A DNA stretch of 64,000 bases from Pontibacter anaerobius (GCF_026241195.1 NZ_JAPFQO010000006.1:186001-250000), one strand, 5' to 3'. Positions 7,833 through 16,704 are shown, numbered from the stretch's first letter. The notes: generated by a model from the letters alone, not told the origin. A program made the numbers and translations.

Positions 7833-9566
7833 TTACTTCAGCTTCAGGTCCTTCAGCATCTGCTCAATTTTCTGGTTCAGCTTCTGCTCAGTGGCGTCGT
7901 AATCAGCGGCAGAGGCTAGCGGCTCGTTCACGCTGATGTAGAACTTTATCTTTGGCTCGGTGCCGGACGGACGCGCAGATATTTTGCTGCCGTCTTCGGT
8001 TACGTATTGCAGCACGTTCGAGCTTTCAAGCGTCAGTTTATGCTCCTCGCCGGTCATGATAAGTTTGCGGGTACTCATCTTGTAGTCGCGCACTTCCACC
8101 ACGTCAGAACCAGCGATCTGCTTTGGCGGGTTGCTGCGCATGTCGGCCATCATCTGCTGAATTTCCTCGGCGCCGCGTTGTCCTTTTTTGGTGATGGAGA
8201 GCAGCTCCTCTTTGTAGAAGTTATACTTCTCGTACATGCTTACCATCATCTCAAACAGGCTTTGGCCATTATCTTTGGCCACGGCAGCAATTTCCGCTAT
8301 CAGGGCGCAGGCCGAGATGGCATCTTTGTCACGCACAAAGTCGCCGATCATGTAGCCGTAGCTTTCCTCGCCGCCGCCAATGTATACTTCCTTGCCCTCT
8401 TTCTCCCGGATCACCTCCGCGATATACTTGAAGCCGGTCAGGGTCTCGTACATGGTCACGTTGTAGCTGTCGGCAATCTCCTTAATCAGGTCGGTGGTTA
8501 CGATGGTTTTTACCACGAACTCTTTGCCTGTGAGTTTGCCGGCTTTCTGCCAGGCCTGCAGCAGGTAATTGATCAGTAGGGCACCGGTCTGGTTACCGTT
8601 CAGCAGCACAAACTCGCCTTTCTGGTTCTTCACCGCAATGCCTACCCGGTCGGAATCCGGATCGGTGGCCAGCACCAGGTCAGCGTCAATTTCTTTGGCT
8701 TTGTTCAGTGCCAGCGTCATGGCCTCTTTCTCCTCCGGGTTCGGGTACACTACGGTCGGGAAGTTGCCGTTTGGCTCCGCCTGCTCCTGCACCACATGCA
8801 CGTTGGTAAAACCGAAACGCTTGAGCACCTCCGGCACCAGTGTAATGCCTGTGCCGTGGATAGAGGAGAACACGATCTTGAGGTCGTGCTGGCGCTTGAT
8901 GGCCTCCTGCGAAATAGACAGCTTCAGCACCTCCTGCATGTAAGCCTCGTCCAACTCTTCGCCAATCATCTCGATCAGCTCCGGGTTTGGCTGGAACTTC
9001 ACCTCATCTATACTTGTGATCTTGTTTACTTCGCCGATGATGTTCTTGTCGTGCGGGGCAGTTACCTGCGCGCCATCATTCCAATATACTTTGTAGCCGT
9101 TATACTCTTTCGGGTTGTGCGAGGCAGTTACCACCACACCGCTCTGGCAACCCAAGTGACGTATGGCAAACGACAGCTCCGGGGTAGGGCGAAGCGCCTT
9201 GAACAAGTATACTTTTATGCCGTTGGCAGAGAAGATCTCGGCGGCGATGCGGGCAAACACGTCGGAGTTGTTGCGGCAGTCGTGGGCGATGGCCACCTTC
9301 ACCTGTTCATCCGGGAAGTTCTGCTTCAGGTAATTGCACAGACCCTGTGTGGCCATGCCTAGAGTATAACGGTTCATGCGGTTGCTGCCAGCTCCCATTA
9401 TACCGCGCAGACCGCCGGTGCCAAACTCCAGGTCGCGGTAAAACGCGTCAGACAGCGCCTCGTGCTCATTGCGCTCCAGCATGCCACTTATCTCGCTTTT
9501 GGTAGCCTCATCGTAGTTGCCGGCCAGCCACTGGTCAATTTTCTGTTTTATGGATGTGTCAATCAT
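7833..9566 (-). CDS. Phospho-sugar mutase (phosphoglucomutase/phosphomannomutase)
   Basis: A 577-residue alpha-D-phosphohexomutase that moves phosphate between C6 and C1 of a hexose phosphate. The four functional loops are all visible: TASHNPKEYNGYKVYW with the phosphoserine near residue 147, the Mg-binding ATDPDSDRVG near 305, the sugar-specificity loop GGGEESYGY near 400, and the phosphate-binding RPSGTEPKIKFY near 535. The length fits the long PGM2/YhxB-type bacterial branch rather than ManB. Glucose- or mannose-phosphate, or phosphopentose, could be the true substrate. No operon partner lies within 200 bases. Confidence 0.93.
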   Translation of the reverse strand: MIDTSIKQKIDQWLAGNYDEATKSEISGMLERNEHEALSDAFYRDLEFGTGGLRGIMGAGSNRMNRYTLGMATQGLCNYLKQNFPDEQVKVAIAHDCRNNSDVFARIAAEIFSANGIKVYLFKALRPTPELSFAIRHLGCQSGVVVTASHNPKEYNGYKVYWNDGAQVTAPHDKNIIGEVNKITSIDEVKFQPNPELIEMIGEELDEAYMQEVLKLSISQEAIKRQHDLKIVFSSIHGTGITLVPEVLKRFGFTNVHVVQEQAEPNGNFPTVVYPNPEEKEAMTLALNKAKEIDADLVLATDPDSDRVGIAVKNQKGEFVLLNGNQTGALLINYLLQAWQKAGKLTGKEFVVKTIVTTDLIKEIADSYNVTMYETLTGFKYIAEVIREKEGKEVYIGGGEESYGYMIGDFVRDKDAISACALIAEIAAVAKDNGQSLFEMMVSMYEKYNFYKEELLSITKKGQRGAEEIQQMMADMRSNPPKQIAGSDVVEVRDYKMSTRKLIMTGEEHKLTLESSNVLQYVTEDGSKISARPSGTEPKIKFYISVNEPLASAADYDATEQKLNQKIEQMLKDLKLK

Positions 9567-9648
9567 AGTCTGTTTATGCTGATGTTTAGTAGCTTAATCT
9601 CTTAATTAAAGTATAACGCTGACTGTTGGCAGGCGTTAAGACAAAAAA

Positions 9649-9697
9649 TCACACCAGCTCTTGCCGTACCCGAAGCACAGCCCAAGAACTGGTGTGA
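9649..9697 (-). terminator. Intrinsic terminator after hppD
   Basis: A long stem (9649-9663 with 9683-9697, one internal mismatch), 19-base loop, and a minus-strand T run (A run at 9643-9648). It sits 67 bases past the hppD stop. Confidence 0.75.
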
Positions 9698-9763
9698 AAT
9701 ATAGTTATATCAAAATAAAGGTATTTTAGCCACATTTACACGCGGCTATACTTTATTTTTAGC

Positions 9764-10888
9764 CTAAAGGTTGCCGCGCAGCTCCTGCTCGCGCTCAATA
9801 GCTTCGAACAATGCCTTGAAGTTGCCCTTACCGAAAGATTTTGCTCCTTTGCGCTGGATGATCTCATAGAATACGGTTGGTCTGTCTTCCACCGGCTTAG
9901 TGAAGATCTGCAGCAGGTAGCCCTCGTCGTCGCGGTCCACAAGTATGTTCAGCTTCTTCAGGTCTTCCATGTCCTCGTCAATCTTGCCGATACGCTCAAA
10001 CAGGTCGTCGTAATAGGTTTCCGGCACGTACAGGAACTCCACGCCACGGCGGCGCAGCTCGCTTACGGTATGCAGAATGTCGTTGGTGGCCACGGCAATG
10101 TGCTGCACCCCGGCGCCTTTGTAAAACTCCAGGTACTCGTCTATTTGCGATTTTTTCTTACCGGCGGCTGGCTCGTTTATCGGGAATTTGATATAACCGT
10201 TTCCGTTGGACACTACTTTAGACATAAGGGCGGTGTACTCGGTGCTGATGTCTTTGTCATCGAAAGTAAGGAGCAGGTTAAAGCCCATCACTTTCTCATA
10301 AAACTCTACCCACTCGTTCATGCGGCCCAGCTCCACGTTGCCTACGCAGTGGTCCACGTACTTCAGGCCAACCGGCTCAATATCCAGTATGCTTTGCTTC
10401 GGCACGTAACCCGGCATAAACACGCCGTTGTAGTTTTTGCGCTCCACAAAAGTATGGATGGTCTCGCCATAGGTATGGATAGAGGCTGTTTTTACTTCGC
10501 CATGCTCATCGGTGAGGGTTGTTGGGCCTTGGGCTGGTCTTGCGCCACGCTCCACTGTTCCTCTGAAAGCTTCCTCGGCATCATCTACCCACAGGGCCAG
10601 AACTCTTACGCCGTCGCCGTGCAGGTGCACGTGCTTCGAGATCTCAGAGTTAGGGTCGAAGGAGGTGGTGAGCACCAGGCGGATTTTCTCCTGCTGCAGC
10701 ACGTAGGAGGCACGGTCGCGTACACCAGTTTCGGGGCCTGCATAGGCCACAAGCTTAAAGCCGAAAGCAGTCTGGTAAAAATGAGCGGCCTGCTTGGCGT
10801 TGCCCACGTAAAACTCAATGTGGTCTGTGCCGTTAAGTGGAAGAATATCTTTAGCTACAGTCTCTGCGGTTGCGGTTTTCGTATTCAT
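9764..10888 (-). CDS. hppD: 4-Hydroxyphenylpyruvate dioxygenase
   Basis: A 374-residue Fe(II) enzyme of tyrosine catabolism, turning 4-hydroxyphenylpyruvate and O2 into homogentisate and CO2. It has two vicinal-oxygen-chelate domains; the first begins GTDHIEFYVGNAKQAAHFY. The iron ligands of the second domain are all present: His180 (YVDHCVGN), His263 (VQHIAVATND) and Glu342 (FYEIIQRKG). The C-terminal helix that gates the site (GNFKALFEAIEREQELRGNL) is complete. Homogentisate dioxygenase and the later pathway enzymes are not adjacent, so the rest of the route must be elsewhere. Confidence 0.97.
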   Translation of the reverse strand: MNTKTATAETVAKDILPLNGTDHIEFYVGNAKQAAHFYQTAFGFKLVAYAGPETGVRDRASYVLQQEKIRLVLTTSFDPNSEISKHVHLHGDGVRVLALWVDDAEEAFRGTVERGARPAQGPTTLTDEHGEVKTASIHTYGETIHTFVERKNYNGVFMPGYVPKQSILDIEPVGLKYVDHCVGNVELGRMNEWVEFYEKVMGFNLLLTFDDKDISTEYTALMSKVVSNGNGYIKFPINEPAAGKKKSQIDEYLEFYKGAGVQHIAVATNDILHTVSELRRRGVEFLYVPETYYDDLFERIGKIDEDMEDLKKLNILVDRDDEGYLLQIFTKPVEDRPTVFYEIIQRKGAKSFGKGNFKALFEAIEREQELRGNL

Positions 10889-10986
10889 AGTTTGTTTGAT
10901 TAGTTACTAATGTATTACGTAAAAATACAGCTTTTACTTAACTATCAAAAGCTTGGGAGCCTCAGGCAAATTATCAAACCTATTTC

Positions 10987-11017
10987 TTGCAATTGCTGAG
11001 GCATGTTTCCAACTTTG
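10987..11017 (+). promoter_or_regulatory. Candidate promoter for the gene at 11036
   Basis: TTG at 10987-10989, 20 bases, then CAACTTTG at 11010-11017, one mismatch from the Bacteroidota -7 box TAnnTTTG. The spacing is canonical and the ATG follows 19 bases later. Confidence 0.4.
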
Positions 11018-11035
11018 TAAAAAATACGAGACGAC

Positions 11036-11434
11036 ATGAACGCAAAAGCCCTGAACGAGTCCATTGTGGCCATCCTGGAGAAGAAGCAAGAGTTACGAGC
11101 GCTTGACTACAACGATGCGCGCTATGATGACATAGAGGAAGAGCTGCACGACCTGGAAGACGATTTTAACGAAGAGTACGGCGATGAGCTGGAAGATGTG
11201 CTGGAGGATGTACACGGCAAGATAAAGTCTGATGCCGACATTCTGCTGCCAACCGCTTACCTGGCCAGCTCGCTGGACGGCAAAGAGCTGGAAGAAGGCG
11301 ACGACAACGAAGGCGTTTGGGTAGAGTCTGATTCTTTCCCGGGCGTGGAGATGCGCCTGGTGCTGGTGGCCAACCCACCCCGCGTGCTGCTGGTGCTCGC
11401 AGACCAGGAACGCGTGCTCTGGACCGCTGAATAG
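11036..11434 (+). CDS. Acidic coiled-coil protein, unrecognised
   Basis: A 132-residue, strongly acidic cytoplasmic protein. The first half is a heptad-like helix rich in Glu and Asp (IEEELHDLEDDFNEEYGDEL). The second half looks like a small beta domain ending RVLLVLADQERVLWTAE. I do not recognise a named family; proteins of this kind are conserved but uncharacterised in Cytophagales as far as I recall. It has its own candidate promoter and terminator, so it is probably transcribed alone. Confidence 0.75.
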   Translation: MNAKALNESIVAILEKKQELRALDYNDARYDDIEEELHDLEDDFNEEYGDELEDVLEDVHGKIKSDADILLPTAYLASSLDGKELEEGDDNEGVWVESDSFPGVEMRLVLVANPPRVLLVLADQERVLWTAE

Positions 11435-11482
11435 TTAGATATTTTATACGTTGGCAGCCATCTGGTTGCTGGTTTATACTTG

Positions 11483-11526
11483 CCGCGCTTACCAAAGCTT
11501 TACGCTTGGGTGGGCGCGGTTTTTTT
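11483..11526 (+). terminator. Intrinsic terminator after the gene at 11036
   Basis: A stem of CCGCGC (11483-11488) with GCGCGG (11514-11519), extended inside by a further imperfect stem, followed by seven T (11520-11526) on the plus strand. Confidence 0.85.
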
Positions 11527-11659
11527 GTGGTTGATTTTTAGGTATATTGTGTTGGAGAAATATATAATTTAGGCTTTAAAGTATAAATTAGGCTTTAGAT
11601 ATAATACAGATAAGCTGAATTGATTTCCGTTTATACAGTAGTTGTGGTGCATTAACTCT

Positions 11660-12225
11660 ATGAAATTAAAATTCTACACACTCACCTTTGTAACAACACT
11701 TTCAATAGCTTTTACATCCTGTGGTGATGAATTAAAAGCTACAAAAAACCAACAGCAGCCCAAGATGACAATAGATCAAATCTTAAAAATGGATGATGCA
11801 CACTTAGCTGTCATAGAGCTTGATACACGGGTATACGAGCTATCAGAATACGGTGATGACTTGAGTAAATTAACAGAGCCTCAAAAAGTGTTGCTGTTTG
11901 TAGAAAACGTCGAAAGGGAAGTAAACAATGGCGGATTTAATCAGTTTTTCTGGAATTCAAGCGGTGATTATGCTCATGAATCGTTAGCTGCGCTAGAAGT
12001 GATAGGTGCTAAAAAAACAGCTGATATAATAAGAAGGGCTATTGCTCAATGCCCCAGCAGACTGTACCTAAAGACAAAACAGAAAGAGAAGAGTTGCTGG
12101 GGCAAATAGAAGAGAAGGCTGAAGCTGTTTGGGGAAAATGTGAAGAAGAGTTTTTCGCTTACGATGAAGATATATCTCAATTGTTAATTGAATATGTAAA
12201 GAAGCATAAGCAAGAATTCAACTAA
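11660..12225 (+). pseudogene. DUF4375 (DMP19-like) lipoprotein gene with a one-base frameshift
   Basis: Reading from ATG 11660 gives a lipoprotein signal (MKLKFYTLTF, lipobox AFTSC), then a DUF4375-type domain (KVLLFVENVEREVNNGGFNQ, FFWNSSGDYAHESLAALEVI, GAKKTADIIRRAIAQ). After AIAQ (about 12048) this frame gives a short unrelated tail and stops at 12109. The frame one base back continues the family: PQQTVPKDKTEREELL, then CEEEFFAYDEDISQLLIEY and VKKHKQEFN, ending at TAA 12225. Restoring one A in CAATG at 12048-12049 joins the halves into a protein of about 188 residues. A real loss-of-function mutation or a sequencing/assembly error are both possible. Base composition is more A/T-rich than the neighbours. 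Confidence 0.85.
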
Positions 12226-12307
12226 AATAACGATACCACAATACGGTGCAGCCTTAACCCTTGCTATGCTGCAGGCTTCGGCTGCACAAATACGTTAACC
12301 TACAATC

Positions 12308-12700
12308 ATGAATTTTGAACCTCCAATAGCAGAACGAGAGACAGACGAGCTTATTCAAATAGTCAATTTCCCAGATGATTGGAATCCAGTGGCTGTTGAG
12401 CAAGCAAGGGCCGAACTTTTAGCCAGGAACATTTCACCTGAGTACAATACCAAGAAGGTGGCAGTTCTGAAACGTTACAAGCAGAAGAAGAGGGAGTTTG
12501 CTAACAAAAGAAAGGCAAATGAAGGATACCACTGGGAAGATTTTATTTTCAGCCTGGATGATGTACTTGTTGAAATGCTTTTCGACTGGGACATGAAGAA
12601 AGACGGGTATTTAATAAAGCATCGACAAAGAAAGTATTCATTCTTCATCCTCGCGATACTGATCCTAACACTCTGTGTCTATTGGAATCTGGTAAAATAA
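12308..12700 (+). CDS. Tail-anchored membrane protein, unrecognised
   Basis: A 130-residue protein. A soluble charged N-terminal region begins MNFEPPIAERETDELIQIVN and contains PVAVEQARAELLARNI, a pattern seen in Bacteroidota proteins that begin with a short sensor-like helical hairpin. A Lys/Arg-rich stretch follows, then one C-terminal hydrophobic helix (FFILAILILTLCVYW). Function unknown. It follows the broken DUF4375 gene on the same strand with an 82-base gap. Confidence 0.65.
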   Translation: MNFEPPIAERETDELIQIVNFPDDWNPVAVEQARAELLARNISPEYNTKKVAVLKRYKQKKREFANKRKANEGYHWEDFIFSLDDVLVEMLFDWDMKKDGYLIKHRQRKYSFFILAILILTLCVYWNLVK

Positions 12701-12778
12701 CAACTAGAAATATTGGGCAAGCTTCATTTTCGGCTATACCTTGTCCACAGCCAATACTAATCGTTATATAAAAAACTC

Positions 12779-13492
12779 ATGAGAAACATCAAACTTACCT
12801 TCACCCTTCTACTCTTCACCATGCTTTCCACAGAATTCGCCCTTGCCCAGGACTGGCCGCAGCTGAACAAATATAAAGAAGCCAACGCAAAGCTAGAAAC
12901 CCCGGCACCGGGCGAGAAAAGGGTCGTGTTTATGGGTAACTCCATTACAGAGGGCTGGAGCAACCATAACCCTGAGTTTTTCGAAGGCAAGCCCTACATT
13001 AACCGGGGCATAGGCGGCCAGACCACGCCGCAGATGCTGGTGCGGTTCCGGCAGGATGTGATAGACTTGAAGCCTGAAGTGGTAGTGATACTGGCAGGCA
13101 TCAACGACATTGCAGGGAACACCGGCCCCTCTACGGTAGAAATGATAGAGGATAACCTGATATCTATGGCACAGCTGGCGAAAGCTAACGGGATTAAGGT
13201 TGTGCTGTCTTCGGTGCTACCGGCGCTGGATTTCAGCTGGAGGCCAGGTATGGAGCCAGCCCCCAAAGTCATCGCTCTAAATAAAATGATCAAGCGCTAC
13301 GCTGATGAGAACGGCCTGGTATACCTGGATTATTTCTCGGCAATGGCAGATGCGCAGCAGGGGCTGAAGTCGGAATATACTTATGATGGCGTGCACCCCA
13401 ACAAGGCCGGGTACGAAGTGATGGCCCCGCTGGCAGAAGCCGCCATAGCCAAAGCAATGAAACAGAAGCAGCCTAAGGGCAGGAGTAAGTAA
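12779..13492 (+). CDS. Secreted SGNH/GDSL-family hydrolase
   Basis: A 237-residue exported esterase-like protein. A signal peptide (residues 1-23, ending FALAQ) is followed by the SGNH blocks: GNSITEGW near residue 52 with the nucleophile Ser, GGQTTPQML near 78, AGINDIAGN near 104 with the oxyanion Asn, and YDGVHPNKAGYEVM near 204 with the Asp-His pair. This layout is usual for Bacteroidota GDSL hydrolases that deacylate sugars or lipids in the periplasm; the acyl substrate is not evident. Confidence 0.93.
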   Translation: MRNIKLTFTLLLFTMLSTEFALAQDWPQLNKYKEANAKLETPAPGEKRVVFMGNSITEGWSNHNPEFFEGKPYINRGIGGQTTPQMLVRFRQDVIDLKPEVVVILAGINDIAGNTGPSTVEMIEDNLISMAQLAKANGIKVVLSSVLPALDFSWRPGMEPAPKVIALNKMIKRYADENGLVYLDYFSAMADAQQGLKSEYTYDGVHPNKAGYEVMAPLAEAAIAKAMKQKQPKGRSK

Positions 13493-13524
13493 AGAGGCAG
13501 CTTTGGAAGTATAAAGCCATCAAA

Positions 13525-13559
13525 AAAGGCAGGTCAGAATCTGATTCTAACCTGCCTTT
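13525..13559. terminator. Bidirectional terminator between convergent genes
   Basis: A stem of AAAGGCAGGT (13525-13534) with its exact complement at 13550-13559, extended inside by AGAAT/ATTCT. It serves both the hydrolase gene and the minus-strand gene at 13568. Confidence 0.85.
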
Positions 13560-13567
13560 GCTGTATG

Positions 13568-13786
13568 TTATGCGTTGTCTTTTTCATCGGTAGATGTCTC
13601 CTCTTTTTCCTCCGGAGGCGTATCGGTTATGTTACCGAACTCATCCACATACGCGATCATAGCATCTAAGCTGCCGCCACTTGAGTTTTCCTGTCTTTCC
13701 AGTTTGCGCTGCACTTTTTCCTCTTTTTTCTTCTGCTTTTTCTTTTCGCGCTGCTTTTTCATGAAAGTGTTTTGAGATCTGGCCAT
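13568..13786 (-). CDS. Small conserved Bacteroidota protein, Lys/Glu-rich with a DMIAYVDE-like motif
   Basis: A 72-residue protein starting MARSQNTFMKKQREKKKQ. A highly charged Lys/Glu helix is followed by SLDAMIAYVDEFGNITDTPP and an acidic tail. I recognise this as the short protein often found next to cold-shock-domain genes in Bacteroidota. No cold-shock gene is adjacent here. The ATG at 13786 is chosen because the in-frame extension to 13849 has no resemblance to the family. Role unknown; the composition suggests RNA or ribosome association (inference). Confidence 0.75.
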   Translation of the reverse strand: MARSQNTFMKKQREKKKQKKKEEKVQRKLERQENSSGGSLDAMIAYVDEFGNITDTPPEEKEETSTDEKDNA

Positions 13787-14283
13787 AGCATATATTTTTA
13801 TGTGAGAAATGCGCCTCCGGCCCTGGGCCTGGCTCCATACCAAAAACAAAGTATGGGGCTGCTGAGGCGTTTTAAGTTAATAGCAGCTGTACCCAAAAAG
13901 CACTTGCCTGCATTAGGTATACGCCTGGCAGGCGCTGAAGTACCAAAAGTATTTCCTTCGCTAAGACTTTAATGCTAAAGGAGCTGCTGAAATATGAACC
14001 CTGAAAGATGGTTTCTGATGGTGCCGCGGGAAAGGATGTACCAAAAAGCGGCTACAAACGAAGATCAGACGTGAAATCAGGATGTAACAATAATACAAAG
14101 ATAGTAAAATTCCGGGAGAAAGTCAGGCTCTCAGGCAGGTTTATGGGGAGTTTGGGCATAAACAGATGCAGTGTTCTGACATTGAGGGGCCTTACAGATT
14201 GTAAACACCGGTATCCCATAACCAAAAAAACAGTATCTTTAGGAAAGGCATCCGAAGCGGAGGCCCAAAACAAAATAATGCTT
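13787..14283. other. Intergenic region (about 500 bp), no gene seen
   Basis: A plus-strand frame open from 14008 into mgsA has an unlikely protein composition before the mgsA ATG and is not called. The stretch must hold the promoters of the minus-strand small protein and of mgsA. I see no RNA gene or repeat in it. Confidence 0.4.
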
Positions 14284-14661
14284 ATGAAAACCACTACAAT
14301 TGCGCTAATAGCACATAATCAGAAAAAAACTGACCTGCTGAACTGGGCAAAGACACACCGTGAGGAGCTTGTGAAGCACGAGCTGATCGGCACCAGCAAC
14401 ACCTCCAAGCTGCTAAACGACATGCTGGAGCTGAACGTGAAGCCCTTCGGACACGGCCCTAGCGGCGGGGATATACTTTTAGCAGCCAAGATGCTGCAGC
14501 ACGAGGTTCAAAAGGTCATTTTCTTTATTGATGCTGAAACCCCGCATGGCCACGAGCACGATATCCAGACCCTAATCCGTACTGCTGTGATCAACAACAT
14601 TCCGATAGCCCTTAACCGCGCCACGGCCGACCTCGTTATCCTGGAGACGCAGGAGGGTTAA
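14284..14661 (+). CDS. mgsA: Methylglyoxal synthase
   Basis: A 125-residue enzyme converting dihydroxyacetone phosphate to methylglyoxal and phosphate, a bypass of lower glycolysis under phosphate limitation. Catalytic positions known from E. coli MgsA align: His in IALIAHNQ, Asp in GPSGGD, Asp in FFIDAE, then the His and Asp of GHEHD before IQTLIRTAV, and NRATADLVI. The phosphate loop reads GTSNTSK instead of the usual GTTG type. The C-terminus is shorter than in E. coli (152 residues), as in many Gram-positive and Bacteroidota forms. A second ATG six bases upstream (14278) is also possible. Confidence 0.93.
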   Translation: MKTTTIALIAHNQKKTDLLNWAKTHREELVKHELIGTSNTSKLLNDMLELNVKPFGHGPSGGDILLAAKMLQHEVQKVIFFIDAETPHGHEHDIQTLIRTAVINNIPIALNRATADLVILETQEG

Positions 14662-14683
14662 TTTATACTTGATTCCTGAAATG

Positions 14684-14712
14684 AAAAAGCTCTCGTGGTG
14701 AGAGCTTTTTTT
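14684..14712 (+). terminator. Intrinsic terminator after mgsA
   Basis: An 11-bp stem (14684-14694 with 14700-14710), 5-base loop, with the T run continuing to 14712. It lies 23 bases past the mgsA stop. Confidence 0.85.
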
Positions 14713-14877
14713 CGTTAACACGGCTACCCGAACGTTGTACTGTTTTGATGGGCTTTACATTGCTTGTATCCCGCTTAAACTTATATAACCAGGTGCTTTA
14801 CTGTTTATACTAACCCCAGGAGCAGATTAGTCCGTAGGAGATAGTATACTCACTATTTGACCAAAACAGATACAACT

Positions 14878-15465
14878 ATGAAAACAAAACAGATAAGCTT
14901 ATTAAAGTATATTAGAAACGGGGCGTGTTTTGCCTTGCTGGCTGGCCTTGTTGCCTGTGGTGGGGAAGGCGAAACTACCACGGCCACCGAAGAAGAAGTG
15001 GTAGCTACCGAAGAAATGGAAGACGATGCCGGTGTGATGGATAACTGGGACACTGAAAGGTTTAATACGACCTTTGCCTCTAACAACCGTTATGGGGAGT
15101 GGGACGAGAATGATGATGACCTGCTCGACGAGAATGAATTCTACGGCGGGGTATACGACACCTGGGACCTAAACGACGATGACCTGCTGGATGAGAATGA
15201 GTGGACCACCGCCACAAATGATTTTGGTATAGAGAACCAAAACTGGAAGGATTGGGACACAAACGCAGACAACAGCCTGGATGAAAATGAGTTTAGGACT
15301 GGTATGGGTAACACCAGCTATTACACCGACTGGGACGCAGACAAAGACAAAATGATTAATGAACGGGAGTACTCGGATGGCATCTTCGGCCTTTGGGACG
15401 ACAACGATGACGATATGTTAGATACAAACGAGTATGAAAGGTATAATCGTTATTACGGCTCCTGA
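14878..15465 (+). CDS. EF-hand repeat lipoprotein
   Basis: A 195-residue, very acidic lipoprotein. The signal peptide ends in the lipobox LVAC, followed by a Thr/Glu-rich linker. The mature domain carries five 12-residue calcium loops of the form D-x-[ND]-x-D-x-x-[LI]-x-x-x-E: DENDDDLLDENE, DLNDDDLLDENE, DTNADNSLDENE, DADKDKMINERE and DDNDDDMLDTNE. Each is preceded by Trp. The loops are complete, so calcium binding in the periplasm or at the cell surface is likely. The partner or process is unknown. The ATG at 14878 is used because it starts the signal peptide (MKTKQISLLKY). It is flanked by a strong terminator. Confidence 0.9.
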   Translation: MKTKQISLLKYIRNGACFALLAGLVACGGEGETTTATEEEVVATEEMEDDAGVMDNWDTERFNTTFASNNRYGEWDENDDDLLDENEFYGGVYDTWDLNDDDLLDENEWTTATNDFGIENQNWKDWDTNADNSLDENEFRTGMGNTSYYTDWDADKDKMINEREYSDGIFGLWDDNDDDMLDTNEYERYNRYYGS

Positions 15466-15481
15466 TCCTATTATACAAATA

Positions 15482-15531
15482 TAAAAGAGAAGCGCCTGCC
15501 GATTTCGAATCCGGCAGGCGCTTCTCTTTTA
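15482..15531. terminator. Strong bidirectional terminator (20-bp perfect stem)
   Basis: Bases 15482-15501 pair without mismatch with 15512-15531 around a 10-base loop; the outer arms are A-rich and T-rich. It lies between the convergent EF-hand and acyltransferase-like genes and would end both transcripts. Confidence 0.9.
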
Positions 15532-15540
15532 TACTCGTAT

Positions 15541-16704
15541 TTATACTTTAACGTAGATGCGGTTGCGGTCCATTAGGTAGCCCATCTGCCAGTGCAGCAG
15601 CATGTATGCCAGCGCAAACATCAAGGAGGCAAACTCCCCCTCCCCCCAGCTCAGGAACCAGTTTTGGTAGATCCAGCTGCTTAGTCTGGTTTCCTCATCC
15701 ACTTTTATAAAACTAAGTGTTTTGATGACGAGGATAGACATGGCATAGATAAATAGTGGGTTCTTGCCGAACACCTCAAAAAAATAAGTCCATTTTTTTG
15801 AGTTAAATACTTCAATAACAAGCATGAGCGCACCAAGTACCAGAATGACAAGGCCCACGGTGTATAACGTATAAGAACTTGTCCAGAGAGCTTTATTGAT
15901 CGGGAAGGCCACGTCCCACAACAGCGCCACCACTATAACGGCGGCTCCGGCCAGGTTGAGTTTAAAAACAGTGCTCAGGTTGTTGCCGTTTTTCTGGATG
16001 AACATACCCACAAGGTAACCGGCCACCACATTCACAGCTGCCGGCAGCGTACTCAGCAATCCCTCCGGGTCAAAAGGGATACCGTAGCCTTTGTAAAGCA
16101 CCTCAGGGGAGAAGAAAAGCAGGTCGAACTTTAGGGCAGCGTTCCCTTCCAGCGAGTAAGGGTCCGGCTGGTTGCCGAAAAAGTACAAAACAGCCCAATA
16201 GCCTAATAGCACCACCGCACTGAAAATAACAGCGCCTTTTATTTTGAAGTAGTGCACCACCAAAGAACCAATGAGGTAGGCAAGGGCAATTCGCTGCAGC
16301 ACTCCCATTACGCGTATAGTCGAAAAATCGAACAGCTCCAGGCCTCCGCCCTCAGCATGCGCCATAAACGGGAAAGCCCGTAGTAACAAGCCGATAAAGA
16401 AGATAATAGCCGTGCGCTTTAATACTTTCGTCAGGAAAACGCTCTCAGGCTGTACATCGAATTTGCGCATGCTAAAGCTCATGGCATTGCCCACGGCAAA
16501 CAAAAAGGCCGGGAACACCAGATCGGTGACGGTAAAGCCGTGCCAGGGTGCGTGGCGGAGCGGGGCATAGATGGTGCTCCAACTGCCGGGCGTGTTTACG
16601 ATCACCATCAGTGCCACGGTTAGGCCCCGCAGCACATCCAGCGAGAGGTAACGCTCTGTTCTTTTCAGGGTCAGGGGAATTGATTCTGCTACTATGTTCG
16701 CCAT
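15541..16704 (-). CDS. Heparan-alpha-glucosaminide N-acetyltransferase-like membrane protein (DUF5009/DUF1624 type)
   Basis: A 387-residue polytopic membrane protein. The N-terminal block ERYLSLDVLRGLTVALMVIV and then NTPGSWSTIYAPLRHAPWHG is the hallmark of the family related to human HGSNAT, with the His after APLRHA near the proposed acetyl-transfer site. FTVTDLVFPAFLFAVGNAMS follows, then about ten hydrophobic helices. In HGSNAT, acetyl from cytosolic acetyl-CoA is moved across the membrane to a sugar amine; in Bacteroidota the acceptor is unknown. Start MANIVAES at 16704, rather than an in-frame extension to 16767. Confidence 0.88.
   Translation of the reverse strand: MANIVAESIPLTLKRTERYLSLDVLRGLTVALMVIVNTPGSWSTIYAPLRHAPWHGFTVTDLVFPAFLFAVGNAMSFSMRKFDVQPESVFLTKVLKRTAIIFFIGLLLRAFPFMAHAEGGGLELFDFSTIRVMGVLQRIALAYLIGSLVVHYFKIKGAVIFSAVVLLGYWAVLYFFGNQPDPYSLEGNAALKFDLLFFSPEVLYKGYGIPFDPEGLLSTLPAAVNVVAGYLVGMFIQKNGNNLSTVFKLNLAGAAVIVVALLWDVAFPINKALWTSSYTLYTVGLVILVLGALMLVIEVFNSKKWTYFFEVFGKNPLFIYAMSILVIKTLSFIKVDEETRLSSWIYQNWFLSWGEGEFASLMFALAYMLLHWQMGYLMDRNRIYVKV

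Noticed and set aside
10070..10903. Long plus-strand frame of 277 codons over hppD
   Set aside because: It lies antisense to an intact, fully recognisable HPPD gene and has no family resemblance; a shadow frame.
14008..14283. N-terminal extension of mgsA
   Set aside because: The frame is open upstream, but the extra residues do not resemble MgsA and homologues start at the ATG at 14284 or 14278.
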